Assembly (NCBI GenBank): GCA_965216645.1
Contig: CBDCGJ010000040.1
Location: 1 to 64,000 of the forward strand
DNA: 64,000 nt
Reading direction: 5' to 3'
From: CBDCGJ01 sp965216645
GTDB lineage: Bacteria > Pseudomonadota > Alphaproteobacteria > GCA-2731375
Part shown: positions 44,600-52,914 of the stretch, in pieces
Layout: every line of letters begins with the position of its first letter
Numbering within the stretch: position 1 is the stretch's first letter
The notes under the pieces: generated by a model
Told to the model about the DNA's origin: nothing
What the model saw: the letters and a program-made list of their open reading frames with translations, nothing else
Database searches by the model: none
Position numbers and translations under genes: made by a program

Positions 44600-46474
44600 T
44601 TAGGCGAAGGTCAGATTGTAGCCGCGATCGAGTAGATCCTGGAGATCGTCGATCAGGCCGTCGCCGATGCCTTCCAGCGTGATCGTCACGGCGGTGTAGG
44701 CGCCAGTAGCGTTGGTATCCGCCAACAGGCTGATGGTCACGTCGGTGCCGTTGTCGACCACCGAGGCGATCGCGTTCAGCTCCGTCAGCGTATCGAGCGC
44801 CGTACCGGTCGAGACGAAGGCCAGTTCCTCGCCTACCTCCAGATCCTTGATCGTCAGGTTGGCTGCGGCACTCGCGTCGACCACTGCGGCTTGTGTGCCG
44901 GTATGGCCGGTGACCTCGCCGAAGTTCCAGACGAAGGTGTCGGTACCCAAATTACCCGAAACCTCGTGGTCACCGGTTTCTTGCGTGGTCGTGTTGCCGG
45001 ACGAGATGGTGTCGTTATGCTGACCGCCAAACGCCGTTTGGTTGTTGCCGAGCATGATCAACTGGTCGTCCGCCATATTGCCGTACATGACCTGATCGCC
45101 GGAATCCCAACCCTTGACCGTATCGCTGCCCTGACCTGCATAAACAGTACCTGATTGAGAATTCGAGTAGTAGATCGAGTCCTCGTCCTGGTTGCCGTAC
45201 ACGACCCAATCGCCATCAGAAGCCCAAATCGTGTCGTTGCCGATGCCACCTTTCATGACGCCGGTCCAGGTGTCGCCGACATAAATCGAGTCGTTGCCTT
45301 GGCCGCCATGGACGTCCAGGTTACCGCCGTTGTCGATCTCGATTGAATCGTCGCCGAGATTGCCGCGAATCAAATAGTCACCGGTCTCGGCATCAATGGT
45401 GTCATTACCTTGGCCGCCATAGATCGAGCTTTGACCACTATCAACGGTAATGCTGTCATTGCCCTGATTGCCGTAGATTAGTCGGACACCATAAGAAGTG
45501 TACACCGTGTCGTTGCCGTCACCCGCCGTCACGGTGGCCTCGCCTCCACCGATGTCAATCGAATCGCTGCCGTCACCGCCGTCAATCCAATGAGTGCCCG
45601 GCTCGGCGGTCAATGTGTCGTTGCCGGCGCCAAGATCGGCGGTGATATCGCCGCCATAGTTGACTTCTATCGAATCGTTGCCGTCGCCCATTATCGCGTT
45701 CAATGTGCCTTGGCCAAAATAGACGGTGTCGTCGCCGCCGCCGCCGTCGGCATGGAGCGTGCCATAGTTGAAGTAGATCGAGTCGTCGCCCGCACCGCCG
45801 ACGTGGAAACCTTGACCATAGCCGGCATCGACAGTGTCGTTGCCTTGACCGCCGAAAGTGGAGAAGGCGCCGGTATCGAACGACATACTGTCGTCGCCGG
45901 CATTACCGTAGACCGTGGCCTCGCCAAAGCCGAACCAAAGGGTGTCGTTGCCTTCGCCCTGAGTTACGGCAATGTTTCCGTACTCCATGGACATGCTGTC
46001 GTTGCCGGCACCGCCGTCAAAGGTGGCGTTACCGTAATACATCCACATGGTGTCGTTGCCGTCGCCGCCGGAATACGACACGTTGGCGTTATACATCGAA
46101 AGACTGTCGTCGCCGTCGCCGCCATCGAAGGTGATCGAGCCGTAGCTAAACCACATGTCGTCGTTACCGCCGCCACCGCTCACGCTTGCCGTGCCGGCAA
46201 GATGAGACATGTCGTCGTTGCCGTCGCCACCTGCGAAAGTAACGTCGCCGTAGTCGGTGCGGATTGTGTCGTCGCCGTCGCCGGCGTCGATCGAATGGGT
46301 GCCGGTGCCCCAATTGATCCAGTCGTCGCCGGTGCCACCGATGCCGGTCAGGCTACCGGGCAATCCACCGTTGGAAATGGTGTCGTCATTGCCGCCCGCG
46401 TCGACAAAAAAATCGCCAGCTACAGACGTGGTTAAATTATCGGGGCCGTCGCCGCCGAGTATCGTCGTGACCAT
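44600..46474 (-). CDS. RTX-like calcium-binding repeat protein, likely type I secreted
   Basis: A 624-residue acidic protein without a cleavable signal. Residues 7 to about 521 contain 28 units of roughly 18 residues. Each has one GGxGxD(D/S/T) calcium-type motif and a second half often centred on Tyr-Gly or Phe-Gly (GGDGNDTMWMYYGNATFD, GGAGNDSMSMEYGNIAVT). The last 103 residues (LTIKDLEVGEELAFVS, NGTDVTISLLADTN, DLLDRGYNLTFA) look like the folded C-terminal secretion signal of RTX proteins. It probably forms a Ca2+-dependent beta-roll outside the cell, as a surface layer, adhesin or matrix protein. No catalytic domain is seen. Upstream GGAG lies 9-12 bp before the ATG. It heads the secretion operon. 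Confidence 0.93.
   Translation of the reverse strand: MVTTILGGDGPDNLTTSVAGDFFVDAGGNDDTISNGGLPGSLTGIGGTGDDWINWGTGTHSIDAGDGDDTIRTDYGDVTFAGGDGNDDMSHLAGTASVSGGGGNDDMWFSYGSITFDGGDGDDSLSMYNANVSYSGGDGNDTMWMYYGNATFDGGAGNDSMSMEYGNIAVTQGEGNDTLWFGFGEATVYGNAGDDSMSFDTGAFSTFGGQGNDTVDAGYGQGFHVGGAGDDSIYFNYGTLHADGGGGDDTVYFGQGTLNAIMGDGNDSIEVNYGGDITADLGAGNDTLTAEPGTHWIDGGDGSDSIDIGGGEATVTAGDGNDTVYTSYGVRLIYGNQGNDSITVDSGQSSIYGGQGNDTIDAETGDYLIRGNLGDDSIEIDNGGNLDVHGGQGNDSIYVGDTWTGVMKGGIGNDTIWASDGDWVVYGNQDEDSIYYSNSQSGTVYAGQGSDTVKGWDSGDQVMYGNMADDQLIMLGNNQTAFGGQHNDTISSGNTTTQETGDHEVSGNLGTDTFVWNFGEVTGHTGTQAAVVDASAAANLTIKDLEVGEELAFVSTGTALDTLTELNAIASVVDNGTDVTISLLADTNATGAYTAVTITLEGIGDGLIDDLQDLLDRGYNLTFA
44912..46456 (-). repeat. 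Region of 28 RTX-type 18-residue repeats
   Basis: In-frame units of about 54 bp encode GGxGxD motifs spaced 18 residues apart rather than the usual 9. The repeated DNA also creates long open frames on the opposite strand (for example 45590-46435) that are not genes. Confidence 0.88.
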
Positions 46475-46686
46475 GGACTAACTCCGTTCGTTGCAGTTGC
46501 TTCCCATATGTACCCACCAGGGAGTTAAAGCATCCTCAGGGGGTTGTGCCGTAAACCGGTACGCCGGACTTCACGCGTCGCCCTCACGAACGCGGAACCG
46601 ATTCGATCTACGAACCGTCGCCAAGATGACGGAACAACAGCAATAATGCAACCCGTTGCGAACCCGCATCGCTCCAAATTTTAGGC

Positions 46687-46719
46687 ATATTTACACCAGG
46701 TTGTGATGTAAATATCACA
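46687..46719. promoter_or_regulatory. Overlapping dyads in the divergent promoter of the RTX operon
   Basis: ATATTTACA (46687-46695) and TGTAAATAT (46707-46715) are perfect 9-bp complements 11 bp apart. Overlapping them, TGTGAT (46702-46707) and ATCACA (46714-46719) are complements 6 bp apart. The second resembles a CRP site but has two extra central bases. They lie in the 389-bp gene-free gap 46475-46863 between the RTX gene (minus) and the sulfotransferase (plus), in its AT-rich centre. They are good candidates for an operator that controls both directions. Nothing else could be assigned in this gap. Confidence 0.55.
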
Positions 46720-46863
46720 GTCGTAGCGGTCTATGACGATGAAACGAGGCCGACTTGATCACGCTTGGCGATCTTATGACGGGGGAATTGGCGAAGGGAC
46801 TGGACGCGGCGATCCGGTGGGCTATAAATCGGCCTCGCGTTAAACTTGGTTCAGGTTAATTCA

Positions 46864-47733
46864 ATGGAACGACAACCGCCGGTGTTCATTGTCGGACCGA
46901 CGACCCGCTGTGGCAGCACGCTGTTACAAAGACTCCTGAATTCGACCCGGGATATCATCGTCTATGGCGAGAACTTCTATGTCTTCCACGATCTGCCAAA
47001 GATGATCGGCGGATTGCATGTCAACAATCACCGTGCCCGCGCCGCCATCGTCAAAGCGACAATGCAGCATTTCATGAGCAGCGAGGAGGATTTCGAGGCC
47101 ACCAACCTGTTTCCCGATTTGGACGAGTATCTGAAAGTCGTTCGGCGCAGTTACTATGCGCATATCGCCTTCTATCATGATTATACGCACGATTTGGGCT
47201 TTCGGCGTTGGGGCATGAAGTTGCAGATGGCCGACCCGATCGGCTTCCAACATCTGCAGATGATGTTGCCCGATGCCCGCTACGTCTGCATCTATCGGGA
47301 TCTTTATCCTGTCACCAAATCCGCCAAGTCGCGCTGGCCTGACGATTATCGCAATTTACGCGACTACACGAATTTCGGGCGCCGGTGGAAAGCGAATACC
47401 GAAACCATGTTGGCCAGTAAGGCGAAGCACAAATTGATCTTCAGATATGAAGATTTCATTGCCGAACCGGATCGACATATCGACGAGTTGGAGCGCTTCG
47501 TCGGCACCAACCGGATTAAGCGCGACGTCATGAACCGCAAAATCAATCGCCAGCCGACCGCCGTCCACTACGGGCCGCTGCCGACCATCGAGGAAACGGA
47601 CGTATATGTCGAGCCCGCCGATTTGGATGCTGCGGAGACAGAGGCCTTGTTTGCCGGCTGCCGGGATTTCCATGCCGGATTGGGTTATACCCCGCCGCCG
47701 CAATTGACGGATACAGAGTTGGGAGCCGGGTGA
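46864..47733 (+). CDS. Stand-alone sulfotransferase
   Basis: A 289-residue PAPS-dependent sulfotransferase without TPRs. The 5'-phosphosulfate loop is FIVGPTTRCGSTLLQRLLN (residues 8-26), and the 3'-phosphate region is ARYVCIYRDLYPVTKSAKSRW. KHKLIFRYEDFIAEPDRHIDELERFVG matches the conserved C-terminal block. The ATG at 46864 gives a natural N-terminus right before the loop; a TTG at 46846 is less likely. Its stop is followed at once by the GTG of the glycosyltransferase gene. The acceptor is unknown; sugar or protein are both possible. Confidence 0.88.
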   Translation: MERQPPVFIVGPTTRCGSTLLQRLLNSTRDIIVYGENFYVFHDLPKMIGGLHVNNHRARAAIVKATMQHFMSSEEDFEATNLFPDLDEYLKVVRRSYYAHIAFYHDYTHDLGFRRWGMKLQMADPIGFQHLQMMLPDARYVCIYRDLYPVTKSAKSRWPDDYRNLRDYTNFGRRWKANTETMLASKAKHKLIFRYEDFIAEPDRHIDELERFVGTNRIKRDVMNRKINRQPTAVHYGPLPTIEETDVYVEPADLDAAETEALFAGCRDFHAGLGYTPPPQLTDTELGAG

Positions 47734-49008
47734 GTGCGCATTCTGTTCATGCATCAGAATTTTCCCGGCCAGTATAAAAGCCTGGCCGGTCATATGGCGG
47801 CTACCGGTCAACACGACGTGGTGGCGATCTCGAAACGGGAACAGGATTTGATCAAAGGCGTCCGGCATATCAAGTACAAGCCTGAGTTCAAGGCGACGCC
47901 GACGACCTTTCCGGACTTGGCGCGTCTGGAGGAACATATTCACTTCGGTCAACTGGCGGCGCGGAAGGCCATCGAATTGAAGCAATCGGGATTTACGCCG
48001 GACATTATCTGTGTCCATCCCGGTTGGGGCGAGGCCATGTATCTGCGCGATGTTTGGCCGGATGCGCCGCAACTGCATTATTGCGAATTCCATTTTCATG
48101 CGCGCCGCGGTGTGCACGCAAATCTGAAGAACAAGGGAATCCCCATCGCCTCCGCCTTCCGCTCCCGCACGCGAAACGTTTTGGGGCTGTTCAGCATGGA
48201 GGACGCGGATTGGGGCATTTCGCCGACCGGTTGGCAGTATTCGCAGTTTCCTGAGCTGTTCAAACGCAAGATGTCGATCATCCACGAAGGCATCAACATG
48301 AGCAACTGCCAGCCCAATCCCAACGCCGAGTTCCCGTTGCCCAACAAGGTCAAGCTGACGGCGGCGGACGAAGTGGTGACTTATGTCTCGCGCAACCTCG
48401 AGCCGACCCGGGGATTCCCGCAATTCATGCGGGCGGCGGAGATCCTTTGCCGCGAACGGCCCAATTGTCAGATCGTCGTCGTCGGCGGCGATGAGGTCAG
48501 CTATTCGGACGGTCTGCCCGATGGCGAAACCTTCAAGGAGCGCATGTTGAAGGAGGTCGAGCTGGATTTGGACCGGGTCCATTTCGTCGGCAAGCTACCT
48601 TACCTCTACTATCTGCGCTTGCTGCAAATTTCCTCGGCGCATGTCTATTTGACCACGCCGTTCGTTCTCTCCTGGTCTTTCCTCGAAAGCATGTCCGTCG
48701 GCTGCGCCATCGTGGCGTCCGCGACCCAGCCGGTTCAGGAAGTCATGGTCGACGGTAAGCAAGGCTTGCTGGTCGAATTCGACGATCCGCCGGCCATCGC
48801 GGCGCGGGTCTGCGAGCTTCTGGACGGCAAGCACGACATTCGCGCCTTACGCCGCGCCGCGCGGCAGACGATCGCCGAACGCTTCCGTCTGCAGGATTGT
48901 CTGCGCGCGCAGTTAAGCCTCGTGGAAGATATCGCCAACGGCCGCCGGCCGAAACCGGGCCCTTACCGGGTCGGCGCACCGGAAGTCCCCGACCTGGCGG
49001 CGAGTTAA
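47734..49008 (+). CDS. GT4 family glycosyltransferase
   Basis: A 424-residue GT-B enzyme starting with GTG directly after the sulfotransferase TGA. MRILFMHQNFPGQYKSLAGHMA, IICVHPGWGEAMYLRDVWPDAPQLHYCEFHFHA, VVTYVSRNLEPTRGFPQFMRAAEILCRERPNCQIVVVGGDEVSY and TTPFVLSWSFLESMSVGCAIVAS mirror the gene at 33272 block by block. Tight coupling to a sulfotransferase suggests that a sugar is added and sulfated in one pathway. Confidence 0.92.
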   Translation: MRILFMHQNFPGQYKSLAGHMAATGQHDVVAISKREQDLIKGVRHIKYKPEFKATPTTFPDLARLEEHIHFGQLAARKAIELKQSGFTPDIICVHPGWGEAMYLRDVWPDAPQLHYCEFHFHARRGVHANLKNKGIPIASAFRSRTRNVLGLFSMEDADWGISPTGWQYSQFPELFKRKMSIIHEGINMSNCQPNPNAEFPLPNKVKLTAADEVVTYVSRNLEPTRGFPQFMRAAEILCRERPNCQIVVVGGDEVSYSDGLPDGETFKERMLKEVELDLDRVHFVGKLPYLYYLRLLQISSAHVYLTTPFVLSWSFLESMSVGCAIVASATQPVQEVMVDGKQGLLVEFDDPPAIAARVCELLDGKHDIRALRRAARQTIAERFRLQDCLRAQLSLVEDIANGRRPKPGPYRVGAPEVPDLAAS

Positions 49009-49034
49009 TTGTCCAGCAACCCGCGCATAGCATA

Positions 49035-49940
49035 CTATGATTTCGCTTTCACCGCGCGCACTGGCCAAGGCCAGGGCGGGCGTCGTTTGTAGCGGAGGCC
49101 GAGGCCGAGATAGCGGTTGTCGCCATGCTGGACCTCCAGAAAGGAAGCGTTGGTGTAGCAGGGTTTGTAAACCTTGAAGGTCCGCATCATGCAGAGCGTG
49201 GCGGCGCTTTCCAACGGGCCAATGAACTTGGTCTGGGTGTCGCCGAAATGCGCTTGAGCCATCCAATGGCGCAACTGCGCGCGGTTGATGAAGAAGCAGC
49301 CGGCATGGACATTGTTGACGCGCCGGAAGCGGACCGGTTGCCCCAGATGCTCGGCTTCGATCTCCGGGCGGATGGAGATATCCTGGAACCGTTCGCTAAG
49401 CCCTCTTCGCGAGATATTTCCGTCCAGATAGAGTTTTCGAACGCCTTGATTGGGATCGGCTTCGAAACGGTTCGGCTGCAGCAGGCAATCGTTACCGGCG
49501 ATTTTGACGAACCAATCCAGCTTCTGAAACAGCAGCGGATCCTGGATGAAAATATCGTCTTCCAAATAGCAGAAATAGTCGAAGTCATCCGCATAGGCCG
49601 CCATCACGTCATGGCAGGCGAAGCCAAGATAGCGCGGATCGCCTTCGTCGTCGCGGTGCCGGTCGTACAGGTGATCGGGTATCAGGTCCAAGCAATGGTC
49701 GTCCCCATTGGTGCAGATCACCACTTTGATTTGCTGCCGGTAGCGGGCGTTGGGGTGCAGCATGGAGTCACCGGCGCGCAGCATGCCTTGATGCGCGTCG
49801 AAGGTCCGGTACAGCAAGTTCAGACAGCGCAGCAGAACCGCCGCCCGATGTTCCTTCGCGGTGGAGCGGGAGGCGTGGATGTTGTCGAAATGATCCTTAT
49901 CGAGCTTATGGAAATTCGGGATGGTGAAAAGGATGCGCAC
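49035..49940 (-). CDS. Putative GT-A-like glycosyltransferase (paralog of next gene)
   Basis: A 301-residue cytoplasmic protein. It begins MRILFTIPNFHKLD like a Rossmann first strand. A later block FDYFCYLEDDIFIQDPLLFQKLDWF contains an acidic EDD (127-129) followed by a hydrophobic strand, the DxD-like metal and nucleotide-sugar site of GT-A enzymes. QPNRFEADPNQGVRKLYLDGN, NNVHAGCFFINRAQL, and FLEVQHGDNRYLG are shared with the neighbour. I do not recognise a named family. It is separated by 3 bp from its paralog. Confidence 0.65.
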   Translation of the reverse strand: MRILFTIPNFHKLDKDHFDNIHASRSTAKEHRAAVLLRCLNLLYRTFDAHQGMLRAGDSMLHPNARYRQQIKVVICTNGDDHCLDLIPDHLYDRHRDDEGDPRYLGFACHDVMAAYADDFDYFCYLEDDIFIQDPLLFQKLDWFVKIAGNDCLLQPNRFEADPNQGVRKLYLDGNISRRGLSERFQDISIRPEIEAEHLGQPVRFRRVNNVHAGCFFINRAQLRHWMAQAHFGDTQTKFIGPLESAATLCMMRTFKVYKPCYTNASFLEVQHGDNRYLGLGLRYKRRPPWPWPVRAVKAKS

Positions 49941-49943
49941 GGG

Positions 49944-50801
49944 TCAAATGGTTCCCGGATTGATCCGCACCCCGAGATATCGGTTGTCGCCGTGCAGGAC
50001 TTCGAGGAATCCGGCATTCTCGCGGCTCGGTTTATACATCTTGAAGGTGCGCATCACGCTTAAGGTGGCGGCGCATTCGAGCGGCCCGATGAAGACGTCG
50101 GTGCGTTCGGCGAAATGCGGTTCCGCCATCCAAGCCCGCATCTGTTCCTGGCTCAGGAAGAAGCAGCCGGCATGGGGATTGTCGACCCGCTCGAAACGGA
50201 TGGGCTCGCCCAGATGCTCCGCCTCGATTACCGGGTCCTCGGTAATGTCCTGAAAGCGTCCGCTCAGATTCGGGTCGCGTAGATTGCCGTCCGGGTAGAG
50301 TTTCTGTACCGCCTGGTCGAGCCGGAGTTCGAACCGGTTCGGCTGCAATAGGCTGTCCGGTCCGGCGAGCTTCTGGAACCATTCGAGCTTTTTGAAAAAC
50401 AACGGATCGCGGATCACGATGTCGTCTTCCAGGAAACAGAAGAAGTCGTAATGCTCGACCCGCTCGCGCATCAACTCGTGGCAGATGAAGCCGAGATAGA
50501 GCGGGTTTTGCATCGGCGGCGTTTTCACATGGGTGAAAAGATGCTTCGGCAGACCTTCCAGCAGGTGCCGTTCGCCCGTCGTCACCACGAGGACGTCGAT
50601 CATGCCTCGAAAACGGTCGTTGGCCGGCAGCAGGCCGAGACCCGAGCACATCAGCGCCTGTCGTTGCCCGAACAATTGGTGCAGGCTGAACAGGGAATTG
50701 ACCAACATCATGCGCCGCCGCTGGCCCGGCGTTTTCAGGGAGCCGTAGAAGCCGTTCTCCATCTGCTGGTAATAATGCGGCAGAACGAAGAGGATTTTCA
50801 T
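49944..50801 (-). CDS. Putative GT-A-like glycosyltransferase
   Basis: A 285-residue paralog of the gene at 49035. MKILFVLPHYYQQ opens it. YDFFCFLEDDIVIRDPLFFKKLEWFQKLAG has the EDD at 125-127, and QPNRFELRLDQAVQKLYPDGNLRDP, NPHAGCFFLSQEQM, FIGPLECAATLSVMRTFKMYKPS and FLEVLHGDNRYLG are near identical blocks. It lies between a TylF-like methyltransferase gene (17-bp gap) and its paralog, so the three appear to be one operon adding and methylating sugars. The reaction is inferred. Confidence 0.65.
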   Translation of the reverse strand: MKILFVLPHYYQQMENGFYGSLKTPGQRRRMMLVNSLFSLHQLFGQRQALMCSGLGLLPANDRFRGMIDVLVVTTGERHLLEGLPKHLFTHVKTPPMQNPLYLGFICHELMRERVEHYDFFCFLEDDIVIRDPLFFKKLEWFQKLAGPDSLLQPNRFELRLDQAVQKLYPDGNLRDPNLSGRFQDITEDPVIEAEHLGEPIRFERVDNPHAGCFFLSQEQMRAWMAEPHFAERTDVFIGPLECAATLSVMRTFKMYKPSRENAGFLEVLHGDNRYLGVRINPGTI

Positions 50802-50818
50802 GTCCGCTGACCGCCCGA

Positions 50819-51559
50819 CTAGCGCTTGATCAGGAAACCCTGACCGCTCGGCAATTCCAGGATCTTGTGGCCGCGCTCGGCCATCCAGGCATCCTCAGCG
50901 ACCATCTGAGCCCGATAGCCGGTCCAGCCATAGTCGTCGAAGATGATGAAACCGCCGGGGGTCACCCGGTCGAACAGAACTTCCAAGGCCGCGATCTCCG
51001 ACTTCGAGGAATTCATGTCGATATGCAGAAAGGAGATTTTCTCCGGACAAGCTTGTTCGAAACTGTCCGGCACGGTGCCCTTGATGACATGGACGTTGGG
51101 ATAGGCGGCGAAACGTTCGACCACGCCGCCATAGACATCGCCCTGGCGGAACAGCTTCGAATCGTGGTTTTCGGTGTCGTAATCGGCCGGGATGCCTTCA
51201 TAGGTGTCGTAAAGGTAGAGCTGCTTGTCCACATTGGCGAAGTCGACATAGTCCGTCACCACGCCCATGCAGAAGCCGCGGAAGACGCCGCACTCGACGA
51301 AATCGCCATCGATCGCCAGCGCTTGGTCGGCGGCCCAGGTCAGCGTATTCAGGCGCACCGCGAGGGAGCGTTCCTGCTGGTTGTGGCAGTTTTTCTTAAA
51401 GGCGTTGGCAAAACGCGGATCCTGCAAATATCCCATGTTGCGGCCAAACAGAATGACATTGTCGTTGGCGTAGACGCGGTGGAAGATCTCGCGGAACCGG
51501 GCCAGCGCCTGCTGCATGAACTCGCGATCCTCGGGTCCTCTGAACTTTCCGTAGAACAT
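50819..51559 (-). CDS. TylF/MycF-type O-methyltransferase
   Basis: A 246-residue SAM-dependent methyltransferase. GDFVECGVFRGFCMGVVTDYV is the SAM site, then LYLYDTYEGIPADYD, FLHIDMNSSKSEIAALEVLFDRVTPGGFIIFDDYGWTGYRAQ, with Asp residues at the metal positions. TylF enzymes methylate sugar hydroxyls. It begins the minus-strand trio with the two GT-A-like genes and is divergent from the UGT-like genes. A role in capping a glycan is likely but not shown. Confidence 0.88.
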   Translation of the reverse strand: MFYGKFRGPEDREFMQQALARFREIFHRVYANDNVILFGRNMGYLQDPRFANAFKKNCHNQQERSLAVRLNTLTWAADQALAIDGDFVECGVFRGFCMGVVTDYVDFANVDKQLYLYDTYEGIPADYDTENHDSKLFRQGDVYGGVVERFAAYPNVHVIKGTVPDSFEQACPEKISFLHIDMNSSKSEIAALEVLFDRVTPGGFIIFDDYGWTGYRAQMVAEDAWMAERGHKILELPSGQGFLIKR

Positions 51560-51694
51560 AAGCCTGGGATACTCCTTGACGGCTAAGGTTCGCGCACTAT
51601 GTCGGCAGCGCCGGGTCAGATCAAGAACAGATTGCGCCGCCTCGCAGGCGCGCTATGCTATGTCCTTTGGACGCCGCCGAGTGACGTAAAGCGT

Positions 51695-52909
51695 ATGGCG
51701 AAAATTCTGTTTGCTTGGGAGATGGGCTCCGGTCTGGGCCATCTGACCCGCTTTGTGCCGATCGCGGTTCGACTGCAGGCGCTGGGGCATGACATCATGA
51801 TCGTCGCCCCGTCGGAAGAAGAAGTGTCGGCGGTGGTCAAGGCCAATAGCGGCCCCGAATTTTCCTGTGCCTTTGTCGAAGGGCCCCATTGGCGCGGCAC
51901 GGTGCGTGGGCGACGGGCCCGGCTGCCGAATCGGACACTGGGCGACGTGCTTTGGCGACACGGTTTCGCCGAACATGACGAACTTTTGCCCCGGGTCCAG
52001 CATTGGCGCGACGTGCTTAAGGACTTCCGGCCCGATCTGGTGATTTCCGATTTCGCCATCACGCTCAGTCTCGCCCTGCGGGAGCGGGCGCCGCATTTCA
52101 TCATCGGCGACGGTTTCAATCAGCCGCCGACCGGCCGGTTTCTGCCGCCGCTGACCCGTAAGTTTGGCGCGGCGAACGCCTATAGCCGGGGCAATGAGGG
52201 GGCGCTTCTGGCCGCATTCAATCGTATCGCGCGTTTGGCCAAGGACCCGCCGATCCATTATGTCGCCGATATCCTCTCCGGTAGCCGCAACTTCCTTTGC
52301 ACGATCCCCGAACTCGATCACTATGCCGCTTATCGGGACGGCGACTATTTGCTGCCGGCTTATATGTCGAATGTGAAGCCGGGGCCGACAGTGGCGGCGC
52401 GGGAGGGCGTGCCGATCGCAGCCTATCTACCGGGCGGACATCCGCAATTGCGGGATGTGGTCCGCGCCATTGCGGAGACCGGCGTCGATTGTCATGCCTA
52501 TGTCTCCGACCCGCCGCCGGACCTGTTCGAATTAGGCGGCGATTGCGTGAAGTTCCGCAAGCGGCCGATCGACTACGCCGCGACGCTGCCGGCCGCGAAG
52601 CTGCTGATCCATCATGGCGGCCTCGGCAGCAGCATCACCGCATTCCTGGCCGGCACACCGCAATTAATGTTTCCGGAAAATCTCGAACATCAACTGAATG
52701 CCTTGGGGATGGTCGAGGCCGAAGTGGCGGTGACCATGTTGCGCCGGCAACCGGCACCGGTCGCCGACATCATCGACGCCATCGAAGCCATCATGGCCGA
52801 CGGCGCCATGCAGGCGACGGCGCTGCGCGCGGCGGCTTCGCGCGCGGATATGGATGTGGCGCGGACGTTCGATGAAATGATCGGCGCGGCCGAACGGACG
52901 TTGGGATAG
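51695..52909 (+). CDS. UGT/MurG-like glycosyltransferase
   Basis: A 404-residue GT-B enzyme. It starts MAKILFAWEMGSGLGHLTRFVPIAVRLQALGHD, and the C-terminal donor site reads AAKLLIHHGGLGSSITAFLAGTPQLMFPENLEHQLNA, matching the HGGxG...P...Q.NA pattern of GT1-type enzymes. The ATG at 51695 is chosen; the in-frame ATG at 51599 adds 32 unconserved residues. It is followed after 5 bp by a paralog. The start is divergent from the methyltransferase gene. Confidence 0.85.
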   Translation: MAKILFAWEMGSGLGHLTRFVPIAVRLQALGHDIMIVAPSEEEVSAVVKANSGPEFSCAFVEGPHWRGTVRGRRARLPNRTLGDVLWRHGFAEHDELLPRVQHWRDVLKDFRPDLVISDFAITLSLALRERAPHFIIGDGFNQPPTGRFLPPLTRKFGAANAYSRGNEGALLAAFNRIARLAKDPPIHYVADILSGSRNFLCTIPELDHYAAYRDGDYLLPAYMSNVKPGPTVAAREGVPIAAYLPGGHPQLRDVVRAIAETGVDCHAYVSDPPPDLFELGGDCVKFRKRPIDYAATLPAAKLLIHHGGLGSSITAFLAGTPQLMFPENLEHQLNALGMVEAEVAVTMLRRQPAPVADIIDAIEAIMADGAMQATALRAAASRADMDVARTFDEMIGAAERTLG

Positions 52910-52914
52910 CTGCG

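Noticed and set aside
44600..46480. Long open frame on the plus strand (45590-46435) opposite the RTX gene
   Set aside because: It arises from the repeated GC-biased codons of the RTX units; its translation is low-complexity and has no start context.
46702..46719. CRP/Clr binding site
   Set aside because: TGTGAT and ATCACA are 6 bp apart; the CRP consensus needs 4. It is kept only as an unspecified dyad.
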